The translations under genes were made by a program, and so were the position numbers. Shown here in pieces: positions 57,027-64,000 of a stretch of DNA of 64,000 nucleotides (position 1 is its first letter; every line of letters starts with the position of its first letter). Below the pieces are notes generated by a model, which saw only the letters and a program-made list of their open reading frames with translations, had not been told where the DNA came from and did not search any database. Source of the stretch: Microbacterium sp. SA39 (GTDB lineage Bacteria; Actinomycetota; Actinomycetes; Actinomycetales; Microbacteriaceae); NCBI RefSeq assembly GCF_000967865.1, contig NZ_JXRU01000024.1, forward strand, positions 19,841 to 83,840, in the 5' to 3' direction.

Positions 57027-58648
57027 TGTCGCCCTTCGTCGTACTGCTGAGGCAGCGCATCCGGCGCGACCGGGTGCAGTTGACGCTGTGGATCGCCGGC
57101 ACCGCGGCCCTCGCGCTCGGCGGGTATGCGGGAGTGTCCCGGTCGTTCTCGACCCTCGAGGATCGGCAGAGCATCATCGCGGTGGCCCTCGCCAACCCGG
57201 TGCTGCTGATGTTCCGCGGGCTGCCGTCCGGCACGTCGGAGGGCGCCTTCATCGCGTTCCAGCTGCTCCCCTGGCTTGCCATGCTCGCGGCGCTCATGAG
57301 CGCGTTCCTCGCCGTTCGCCACACCCGAGGCAACGAAGAGGCCGGACGATCCGAGCTCGTGTGGGCGACACCGGCCGGACGGTCTCTGCCGATCGTGGTG
57401 ACCATCGTGCACGGCATCCTCGCCAATGTGGCGCTCGCCGCGTTCACGGCTCTGGCCCTGCTGATCACCGGGCTGCCTGCGGCGGGATCGCTGCTCGTGG
57501 GAGCGGCCGCCGGGGCGTGCGGGATCGCCTTCCTCGGCGTCGGCCTGCTCGCGGCGCAGCTGATCCGCTCGTCGCGGGGAGCGAACTCCCTGACCGTCTG
57601 GGTGCTGGTGGCGAGCTTCCTGATCCGCGGCATCGGCAACGCGGCGGGCACCCCGGACGACGACCTGTCCGGGATGACGAGCGCCTGGTTCGCGTGGCTC
57701 ACGCCTTTCTCCTGGGCGGAGCACACCCGCCCGTACGACACCGACACCGCCTGGCCCGTGCTCCTCTGCCTCGGTCTCGGACTCGTTCTCGCCGCGGCAT
57801 CCGTCGTCCTGCAGTCGCGCCGCGACATCGACGCGAGCTTCGTGGCCGAACGGCCCGGCCGCGTCTCCGCCCGGCCCGCGCTCGCCTCGCCGCACGCTCT
57901 GGTCTGGCGCCTCACCGCGGGCGCGATCATCGGATGGGCGGTCGGCGGCGCGGTCACCGGCTTCTTCGCCACGACGATGAGCGGTGTCATCGACCAGGTC
58001 TCGGGGGACAACCCGGCGGTCACCGAGGTGCTGACGCAGATCGGCGGCGCGACCGGCGGACTCGATGAGACCGTCGTGACACTGTTCTTCACGCTGCTCG
58101 GTATCCTCGCGGCCTGCTGCGCGGTGCAGACGGTCGTCCGCGCCCGGCAGGAAGAGGCCCGCGGCACCGCCGAGATCGTGCTCGCGACCCCGATCGGACG
58201 CGTGCGCTGGCTCGCCGACCACGTCGTCGTCGCGACGATCGCCGTGCTCATCGTCGTCGCCGCTGCCGTGCTCGCGGCCTGGTTCGGGATCTGGTCGACG
58301 GATGCCGACGGCTCGCTCTATCGGATCGTCGCGGTTGCCGGCCTCGGCCAGGCGCTCGCGGCATCGGTGTTCACGGTGCTCACGGCCCTGGTGTTCGTGG
58401 TGTTGCCGCGCGCGACGATCGGCCTCGCCTGGGCGCTGGTGCTCGTCGCGACCATGCTCGGCATGTTCGGCCCGCTGCTCGGCCTGCCCGAGTGGACCGC
58501 GAACATCTCGCCGTTCGCGGTGACGCCCGTGGTCGACGGCGACGGGGTGGACCCGCGAGGGCTCTGGTGGCTGGTGCTCGCGGTCGCCGCGGGGGCCGCC
58601 GGGGCGCTCGCGCTCATGCGCCGCCGGGAGCTCGCCTCGGGCGGCTGA
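57026..58648 (+). CDS. ABC exporter permease, tetronasin/polyketide-antibiotic type
   Basis: A 540-aa permease with about 12 hydrophobic segments in two similar halves, each with an ABC-2-type exporter core (RHTRGNEEAGRSELVWATPA and RARQEEARGTAEIVLATPIG are the paired cytoplasmic loops). This duplicated arrangement is typical of TnrB3-like proteins. ATG at 57026 shares its A with the ATPase stop; a GTG one codon earlier is possible. The natural substrate is unknown. Confidence 0.9.
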   Translation: MSPFVVLLRQRIRRDRVQLTLWIAGTAALALGGYAGVSRSFSTLEDRQSIIAVALANPVLLMFRGLPSGTSEGAFIAFQLLPWLAMLAALMSAFLAVRHTRGNEEAGRSELVWATPAGRSLPIVVTIVHGILANVALAAFTALALLITGLPAAGSLLVGAAAGACGIAFLGVGLLAAQLIRSSRGANSLTVWVLVASFLIRGIGNAAGTPDDDLSGMTSAWFAWLTPFSWAEHTRPYDTDTAWPVLLCLGLGLVLAAASVVLQSRRDIDASFVAERPGRVSARPALASPHALVWRLTAGAIIGWAVGGAVTGFFATTMSGVIDQVSGDNPAVTEVLTQIGGATGGLDETVVTLFFTLLGILAACCAVQTVVRARQEEARGTAEIVLATPIGRVRWLADHVVVATIAVLIVVAAAVLAAWFGIWSTDADGSLYRIVAVAGLGQALAASVFTVLTALVFVVLPRATIGLAWALVLVATMLGMFGPLLGLPEWTANISPFAVTPVVDGDGVDPRGLWWLVLAVAAGAAGALALMRRRELASGG

Positions 58649-58680
58649 GGCGAGTTCGCGGGGTGTCCCGGCCGGCCGCC

Positions 58681-58779
58681 CGTTCACAATTCAGCAAGAA
58701 CTCGGGCGGGTGGGTCGCCGCGCCGCACCACCACGTGCGCCGAAGCCCGCCGCGCCACGTTCTTGCTGAATTGTGAACG
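58681..58779. repeat. 3'-end inverted-repeat element, family A, 21-bp perfect arms
   Basis: Arms 58681-58701 and 58759-58779 are perfect complements built on TTCACAATTCAGCAAGAAC; the loop is 57 nt. The arm core is the same as at 10074-10175 about 48 kb away, while the loops are unrelated. It starts 33 bp after the permease stop and ends 15 bp before a TTGACA box of the next operon. Confidence 0.92.
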
Positions 58780-58794
58780 CCGACCGGCGAAGCC

Positions 58795-58839
58795 TTGACA
58801 CCCCACAGGTTCTGTGGTTACCTACTCATGTAGGTAACC
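58795..58839 (+). promoter_or_regulatory. Promoter with perfect GntR operator in front of the YtrA-type operon
   Basis: TTGACA at 58795-58800 is a consensus -35 box. The perfect palindrome GGTTACCTAC (58816-58825)/GTAGGTAACC (58830-58839), spacer TCAT, covers the expected -10 and start region. The regulator's GTG is at 58860, 20 bp downstream, with GGAGGG. Autorepression by the GntR protein is strongly suggested. Confidence 0.85.
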
Positions 58840-58859
58840 CACGAACCACTGGAGGGCCC

Positions 58860-59249
58860 GTGATCGAAGAAGGCAAGCCGCTTTTCCTCCAGATCGCCGA
58901 ACAGATCGAGGACTCGATCGTCGACGGCTCGCTCGCCGAAGAGGCGAAGGCTCCGTCGACCAACGAGCTCGCCTCGTTCTACCGGATCAACCCCGCCACC
59001 GCAGCCAAGGGAGTCGCCATGCTCACCGACAAGGGAGTGCTCTACAAGCGCCGAGGCATCGGCATGTTCGTCGCCGAAGGCGCGCGAGACATGCTCCTCG
59101 GCGAGCGCCGGTCGGCCTTCGCCGATCGCTACGTCGACCCGCTCCTCGCCGAAGCCCGCACGCTGGGCCTCGACGCCTCCGATCTCGCGGCACTGCTCCA
59201 GGAGCGTGCCGCACAGACCACCGTCTCAGAAGGGAAGGACCCCGCATGA
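58860..59249 (+). CDS. GntR family regulator, YtrA subgroup
   Basis: A 129-aa regulator. LFLQIAEQIEDSIVDGSLAE starts the winged HTH, followed by PSTNELASFYRINPATAAKG and KRRGIGMFVAEGA; the short C-terminal helical tail is typical of YtrA proteins, which control neighbouring ABC genes. GTG at 58860 with GGAGGG upstream is preferred over the longer in-frame ATG at 58773, which would place the perfect operator inside the gene. ATGA-coupled to the ATPase. Confidence 0.92.
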   Translation: MIEEGKPLFLQIAEQIEDSIVDGSLAEEAKAPSTNELASFYRINPATAAKGVAMLTDKGVLYKRRGIGMFVAEGARDMLLGERRSAFADRYVDPLLAEARTLGLDASDLAALLQERAAQTTVSEGKDPA

Positions 59250-60160
59250 CCGCCGTCATCGAGGTGCAGAACCTCAGCAAGCGCTACAAGGAGAAGAGAG
59301 CACTCGACAACGTCTCCCTCTCGATCGAGGGCAACGCCATCTACGGCCTGCTCGGCCGCAACGGCGCCGGCAAGACGACGCTCATGTCGATCCTGACCGC
59401 GCAGAACTTCGAGTCGTCCGGCACCGTCAAGGTCTTCGGCGAGCACCCGTACGAGAACGCGCACGTGCTCGGCCGGATCTGCTTCGTCCGCGAGAGCCAG
59501 AAGTATCCCGACGACGCCCACCCCCGGCATGCCTTCAAGGCGGCCAGCCTGTTCTTCCCGCACTGGGACCAAGCTTTCGCCGATGAACTGATCGCGCAGT
59601 TCCAGCTGCCCACGAAGCAGACGATCAAGAAGCTGTCCCGCGGTCAGCTGTCCGCGGTCGGTGTCATCATCGGTCTCGCCTCGCGCGCCGAGATCACGTT
59701 CTTCGACGAGCCCTACCTCGGACTCGACGCCGTCGCCCGGCAGATCTTCTACGACCGCCTGGTCGAGGACTACGCCGAGCATCCGCGCACGATCATCCTC
59801 TCGTCGCACCTGATCGACGAGGTCTCGAACCTCATCGAGAAGGTCATCGTGATCGACAACGGCCAGATCCTCCTCAACGAGGACACGGATGCCGTCCGCG
59901 AACGCGCCGTCACCATCGTGGGCGATGCCGCCAAGGTCGACGCGTGGATCGCCGACCGTGAGGTCCTGCACCGCGAGGCGCTCGGACGGGTGGCGTCCGT
60001 CACCGTGCTCGGACGCCTCTCCGCCGCGGAGCGCGCCGAGGTCACGGCATCCGGACTGGATCTCGCCCCGGTCTCTCTGCAGCAGCTCGTCGTCCGCCTC
60101 ACCCAGAAGGCGGGCGCCCACCCCGACGAAGACGCGACCACGAAAGAGGAGGTGCGCTGA
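59246..60160 (+). CDS. ABC exporter ATPase of the YtrA-type operon
   Basis: A 304-aa ATPase: Walker A GRNGAGKTT, signature LSRGQLSAVGVIIGLA (a variant of LSGGQ), Walker B ITFFDEPYLGLDAVARQ, and IILSSHLIDEVSNLIEKVIV as H-loop. The C-terminal region forms a separate small domain. ATG overlaps the regulator stop; its stop overlaps the permease ATG. Confidence 0.92.
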   Translation: MTAVIEVQNLSKRYKEKRALDNVSLSIEGNAIYGLLGRNGAGKTTLMSILTAQNFESSGTVKVFGEHPYENAHVLGRICFVRESQKYPDDAHPRHAFKAASLFFPHWDQAFADELIAQFQLPTKQTIKKLSRGQLSAVGVIIGLASRAEITFFDEPYLGLDAVARQIFYDRLVEDYAEHPRTIILSSHLIDEVSNLIEKVIVIDNGQILLNEDTDAVRERAVTIVGDAAKVDAWIADREVLHREALGRVASVTVLGRLSAAERAEVTASGLDLAPVSLQQLVVRLTQKAGAHPDEDATTKEEVR

Positions 60161-60846
60161 TGGGACGCACATTCAATGTCATCCGCCTGCAGCTGATCAA
60201 CAAGGGCACCTTCGTCTGGTATCCGCTGATCATCCTCGCCGCCGCGGTGGTCATCTCGATCCTGATCTACGCGATGATCCCGTTCGACACCCCGAAGTAC
60301 GGCGGCGGCGGCCAGGCCCCGCTCTGGTACTTCTTCGCCGTCGGGATGTCGGCGATGACCCTGACCTTCCCGTTCTCGCAGGCGATGAGCATCACCCGCC
60401 GGGAGTTCTTCTTCGGAACGCTGCTCACGGCGACCATCGGCAGCGCACTGATGGGTGTGATCTTCCTCATCGGCGGCGGGATCGAAGTGGCCACGAACGG
60501 CTACGGCGTCAACGGCTACCTGTTCTACCTCCCGTGGCTGTGGGAGGCCGGTCCTCTCGGAGCGTTCGTGGTCTACTTCACCCTCGCTCTGTTCTTCTTC
60601 GTGATCGGCTTCACCGGCGCGACGATCTACAAGAGCTGGGGACAGCTCGTGCTCATCATCGTGAGCATCGCGCTGACACTCGCACTGATCGGACTCGTCT
60701 TCCTGGCGACACGACTCGAGCTGTGGGGCGATGTCGGCGCAACGATCATGAATCTCGGCGCCCTCGGTCTCGCGCTCTGGGGCCTCGTCATCACGGCGGT
60801 GCTCACGGGCGTCTCGTTCCTCGCGTTCCGCCGAGCGATTCCCTGA
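60160..60846 (+). CDS. ABC exporter membrane subunit of the YtrA-type operon
   Basis: A 228-aa membrane protein with six hydrophobic segments (e.g. WYPLIILAAAVVISILIYAM, TLFVIGFTGATIYKSWG-like FFVIGFTGATIYKSWG). MSITRREFFFGTLLTATIGS is the conserved cytoplasmic loop of ABC-2-like partners in these operons. Function as an exporter of an unknown, possibly cell-wall-active compound is inferred from the operon type. Confidence 0.85.
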   Translation: MGRTFNVIRLQLINKGTFVWYPLIILAAAVVISILIYAMIPFDTPKYGGGGQAPLWYFFAVGMSAMTLTFPFSQAMSITRREFFFGTLLTATIGSALMGVIFLIGGGIEVATNGYGVNGYLFYLPWLWEAGPLGAFVVYFTLALFFFVIGFTGATIYKSWGQLVLIIVSIALTLALIGLVFLATRLELWGDVGATIMNLGALGLALWGLVITAVLTGVSFLAFRRAIP

Positions 60847-60859
60847 TCCGCCGCCGGTG

Positions 60860-61519
60860 TCACCCCGCCTGTACGGCTCCGGCGCGGATGCCCCAGAGCA
60901 CCGCCTGCAGGCGATCGCGGGCGCCGGTCTTTTGGAGGATGCCCGCGAGGTGATACTTGACGGTCGTCGGCTCCACGAAGAGGCGGTCGGCGATCTCGGC
61001 GTTCGACAATCCCTCGGCGAGGAGGCGCAGCACATCGAGCTCCCGCTCGGTGAGCGGCAGTGCGTCGGCGGCGACCTGCGTAGGGCTCGCCCGACGGCGT
61101 TCGCCGAACTCCTGCAGGATCCGGCGGGTCAGCCGCTGGTCGAGGGTTCCGTCTCCGGCCGCCACCGAGCGGACCGCGGCGAGCAGCGTCTGCTCATCGG
61201 CACCCTTGAGGAGGAACCCGGCGGCACCGGCCTCGAGCGCGGCGAACACGTCGGCATCCACGTCGAAGGTGGTGAGGATCAGGACGTCGGTCGCCAGATC
61301 CGGGTCCCCGACGATCTCGCGGGTCGCCGCGATGCCGTCGGTGCCCGGCATCCGGATGTCCATGCAGACCACGTCGGGGCGGAGGCTGCGAGCGAGCTGC
61401 ACGGCGTCGGCCCCGTCGATGGCTTCCCCGACGACCTCGATGTCGGCCTCGGCGCCGAGGATGACGGCGAGGCCGGCGCGGACGACGGCCTGGTCGTCGG
61501 CGATGAGGACACGGATCAT
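60860..61519 (-). CDS. NarL/LuxR family response regulator
   Basis: A 219-aa response regulator. Receiver domain with DD at residues 8-9, phosphoacceptor Asp54 (CMDIRMPGTDG) and Lys in LLKGADE. The C-terminal LuxR HTH has LTERELDVLRLLAEGLSNAE, VEPTTVKYHLAGILQKTGAR. ATG at 61519 overlaps the kinase stop. Convergent with the YtrA-type operon (13 bp between stops). Confidence 0.95.
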   Translation of the reverse strand: MIRVLIADDQAVVRAGLAVILGAEADIEVVGEAIDGADAVQLARSLRPDVVCMDIRMPGTDGIAATREIVGDPDLATDVLILTTFDVDADVFAALEAGAAGFLLKGADEQTLLAAVRSVAAGDGTLDQRLTRRILQEFGERRRASPTQVAADALPLTERELDVLRLLAEGLSNAEIADRLFVEPTTVKYHLAGILQKTGARDRLQAVLWGIRAGAVQAG

Positions 61520-62742
61520 GCGGCACTCCGTCCGTCGAAGGGGATGCGGAGGCGATTGGTCCATCCGCCGCGGTCGTCGGGCCCGACCGTCAGCTTCGCG
61601 CCGATCAGCTCGGCCCGCTCGGCCATGCCGGAGAGGCCGTAGCCCACTCCCGATCGGGTCGCGGGCGCCGCGCCCTCAGCCGATGGCTCGTTCGAGACCG
61701 TGATCTCCACGGCATCCGCTCCGAACCGCACGGTGACGGCACAGGCCGCGCCAGGCGCGTGTCTGGCGGCATTCGCGAGCGACTCCTGCACCATGCGATA
61801 CGCGGTGGTCTCGGCGAGCGCGCCCACCGGACGCGCATCCCCGACTTGGGTGAGTGCGACGCGCTGACCACGTTCCCGCGCGACGGCCACGAGCGCACCG
61901 ATGCCGGCGATGGCGGGCACGGGACTCGGTCCCCCCGAGGGCGCGTCGTCGCTGCGCAGCAGGCCCACCGTCCGTCGCAGGTCGGCGAGTGCGATGCGGG
62001 CGTCGTCCTGGACGGTCTGCATCATCTCCCTCGCCCGGTCGAGGTCGCTGCGGGTGAGCGCGGTGGCCGCCTGAGCGCTCACGATGATCCCCGAGAGGTG
62101 GTGCCCGGCGATGTCGTGCAGTTCCCGCGCGAGCGCCTCGCGCTCGGCGCGCACCTCGCGCTCGGCGCGCTCGCGCCGCTCGTGCTCCGCCATCCGCGCC
62201 TGCTCCTGCAGTGCGTCGGCGAGGCGCTCGCGCCCGCGGACGTACTCGGCGACGGCCGCGGGGGCCGCGTACTGCAGGGCGATGCGCGCGATCACGGTGA
62301 GCAGCAAGACGAACAGCGATTCGCGAGAGCCGAACAACAGCGCACCGCCACCGACGACGGTGGTCACCAGTGCGCCGATGCCGAGCGCTGTCAACGCCGG
62401 GGTCCGAGGGCTGCGGCGAGCCATCCCGTAGGCGGCGAGGATCACGCCCAGCGATCCGGCCCCCAGCTCGCCGGCCGAGGTGGCGAGGATCACGGCGTCG
62501 AGCAGCACCGCGCCAGCGAAGACGGTGATCGGTGCGCGCCGTCGGAACACGAGAAGGAGCGCCTGCAGGGCGATCAGGCCGGCGTACGCCCAGGGCGGGA
62601 CATCCCCCGGCACTGTCGCGGGCAGCTCTTCGATCCACAGGTCGGCACCGAGGTAGCCGATCGCCGCCGCGAGGACGAGCACCGGCGGGATCGCCCGGCG
62701 TACGCGCTCGGCACGCGGGGAGGGGCGCTCCGGACGGGACAT
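61516..62742 (-). CDS. Sensor histidine kinase, HisKA_3 type
   Basis: A 408-aa kinase partner of the downstream response regulator. N-terminal half with four to five hydrophobic segments and no extracellular domain, a coiled-coil linker (ERRERAEREVRAEREALARE), the phospho-His box ELHDIAGHHLSGIIVSAQ and the ATPase N-box RMVQESLANAARHAPG, ending GYGLSGMAERAELIGA. ATG at 62742. Such intramembrane-sensing kinases often sense envelope stress, but the signal is unknown here. Confidence 0.93.
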   Translation of the reverse strand: MSRPERPSPRAERVRRAIPPVLVLAAAIGYLGADLWIEELPATVPGDVPPWAYAGLIALQALLLVFRRRAPITVFAGAVLLDAVILATSAGELGAGSLGVILAAYGMARRSPRTPALTALGIGALVTTVVGGGALLFGSRESLFVLLLTVIARIALQYAAPAAVAEYVRGRERLADALQEQARMAEHERRERAEREVRAEREALARELHDIAGHHLSGIIVSAQAATALTRSDLDRAREMMQTVQDDARIALADLRRTVGLLRSDDAPSGGPSPVPAIAGIGALVAVARERGQRVALTQVGDARPVGALAETTAYRMVQESLANAARHAPGAACAVTVRFGADAVEITVSNEPSAEGAAPATRSGVGYGLSGMAERAELIGAKLTVGPDDRGGWTNRLRIPFDGRSAA

Positions 62743-62810
62743 GGCCTCAGTCAACCACGCCGGGCCCCACCTCCGTCGGGAGGCGGGACCCGGGGTGGAC
62801 CGAGGTGTGA

Positions 62811-64000
62811 TCACCGATCGCACAGCGTCTCGTCGAGGGCCTCGACCACGATCCGGTACTGCTCGAGCAGCACCTCTTCGTCATCCGGAGAGACCACCGC
62901 CCAGGGCAGCGCGGTCACCGCGATGGTGGCGGCGGTGCCGTCCGGGCCGACGGCGTTGCGCGTCTGAGTGCCGGGGATGTCGCCGCCGTGACCCCAGGCG
63001 AATCCTCCGCAGCTGAGCGGGTACCGCTGCAGTCCGAGACCGTACGCAGCCTCCGGCCACAGCTCGTCGCCCGCCGGCACGGGGGTCTGCATCGTCTTCA
63101 GCGCCTCATCGCTCAGCAGCTCGCCGTCCAGCAGCGCGCGCATGAAGGTGTTGAGCTCGGCGGGGGTGGACACCATGGCGCCAGCCGACCAGGCGAACGA
63201 CGTGTCCATGGCGGAGATGTCGCGCAGTTCTCCCGGAACGTCGGCGTGATAGCCGATCGCATGCTCGTTGCGCAGCTCGCGCTCGCCGGGAGCGGGGAAG
63301 TACGTGTGCTCGAGGCCCAGCGGTCGCACGATGCGCTCCTCGATCTGCTCGGCGATCGCACGGTCGGTGACCGCCTCGATCAGCAGTCCGAGAACGAGGT
63401 AGTTCGTGTTGCTGTACTCCCACTTCTCCCCCGGCGCGAAGCCCGCCGGACGGGTGAGGGCGATGTCGAGCATGTCCCGCGGAGAGATGTACTTCTCCTG
63501 CGCACCGAAGGCGTCGGCCGCGATCTGGTCGGCGTACTCGGGCAGACCGGTGGTCTGCTGCAGCAGCTGGTGCACGGTGATGCCCGCCCCGTCGATCCCC
63601 GTTCCCCTGATCAGACCGGGAAGGTACGTGTCGATCGGGGCCGCCAGGTCGACGAGACCCTCGTCCACCAGCTGCAGCACGACGGTCGCGACGAACATCT
63701 TGGTGTTGCTGGCGATCCGCACCTCTCCGTCGACCGGAGGCGCCTCGCCCGTCTCGATGTCGCCCTCGCCGGCGACGGCATTCTCGACCTCGCCGTCGGG
63801 CGAGGTCACCGACGCGAGGACGCCGGGGTAGCCGGCATCCACGAGCGACTGCATCCTCGTCTCGAGAGCGCTGGCGCTCGTCGCTTCCGCGGAGGCGGCG
63901 GGTTGATCGACCGCGCGGAAGAGGGCTCCGGCCGTGATCGCTCCGCCGACGAGCACGGCGACGGCGGCGATCGCGATGACCGTGCGCGCCCTGCGGCGGG
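62811..64000 (-). CDS. Serine hydrolase, class C beta-lactamase/D-alanyl-D-alanine carboxypeptidase family, 5' end outside window
   Basis: At least 396 residues; the frame stays open beyond the right edge, with a basic stretch and a hydrophobic segment (VIAIAAVAVLVGGAITAGAL) that looks like a signal or anchor. The catalytic motifs are SNTK (SxxK, in VRIASNTKMFVATV), YSNTNY (Tyr-x-Asn) and HGGDIPGT in place of KTG, as in the esterase/carboxypeptidase members. It probably acts on peptidoglycan or an ester outside the cell. It precedes the two-component genes on the same strand. Confidence 0.9.
   Translation of the reverse strand, partial: RRRARTVIAIAAVAVLVGGAITAGALFRAVDQPAASAEATSASALETRMQSLVDAGYPGVLASVTSPDGEVENAVAGEGDIETGEAPPVDGEVRIASNTKMFVATVVLQLVDEGLVDLAAPIDTYLPGLIRGTGIDGAGITVHQLLQQTTGLPEYADQIAADAFGAQEKYISPRDMLDIALTRPAGFAPGEKWEYSNTNYLVLGLLIEAVTDRAIAEQIEERIVRPLGLEHTYFPAPGERELRNEHAIGYHADVPGELRDISAMDTSFAWSAGAMVSTPAELNTFMRALLDGELLSDEALKTMQTPVPAGDELWPEAAYGLGLQRYPLSCGGFAWGHGGDIPGTQTRNAVGPDGTAATIAVTALPWAVVSPDDEEVLLEQYRIVVEALDETLCDR

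Overview
The window is very GC-rich, dense with ATGA/GTGA-coupled genes, and reads as chromosomal DNA of a high-GC actinobacterium. The gene set (LacI/SBP sugar uptake, actinobacterial GabD-like and MDR dehydrogenases, OpuA-type betaine uptake, PadR/DUF1048/DrrAB, YtrA-type ABC modules) together with the ubiquitous word GGATGCC/GGCATCC and the short repeat carrying TTGAGCGAGCGAAGCGAGACG points to Microbacteriaceae, most likely Microbacterium. No rRNA, tRNA, CRISPR, phage or insertion-sequence gene was found.

Layout. 1-4238: left-truncated sugar-binding protein, divergent LacI regulator and a mannose-6-phosphate isomerase-like protein, with matching LacI-type operators in front of the two structural genes. 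4288-8353: permease-alcohol dehydrogenase-aldehyde dehydrogenase operon. 8548-14697: housekeeping and small genes (VOC protein, WYL regulator, purL, DUF2786, DksA/TraR). 15009-19206: PhnDCE-like importer with a tyrosine-phosphatase-like enzyme and a TetR regulator. 19463-31373: tartrate/malate-type dehydrogenase, Dpp peptide importer, S9 peptidase, TetR regulator, M20 peptidase and a fluoroacetate-dehalogenase-like hydrolase; related sites suggest that the TetR protein controls several of these. 32001-37977: hexuronate/gluconate block (GntR, ManD, gluconokinase, SMP-30, two SDRs). 38256-42660: esterase and a PadR-DUF1048-DrrAB module. 42842-49364: D-amino-acid cluster (RidA, N-acyl-D-amino-acid deacylase, D-serine-deaminase-like enzyme, MFS importer, YheO/DauR-type regulator, KHG/KDPG aldolase, rhodanese). 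49375-55931: lipase-maturation-factor-like protein, OpuA betaine importer, RlmG/RsmC-like methyltransferase. 56022-64000: two ABC exporter modules, a two-component system and a right-truncated serine hydrolase.

The most unusual content is not a gene. Thirteen long-arm inverted repeats (arms about 16-32 bp, loops 15-62 nt) sit just after gene ends. They fall into at least five sequence families that recur at distant loci with near-identical arms and unrelated loops. A second, different repeat family is inserted in frame inside or at the very ends of several genes (methyltransferase, lipase maturation factor, ProV, DrrA, PurL, and the start of PhnC). Both deserve genome-wide analysis.
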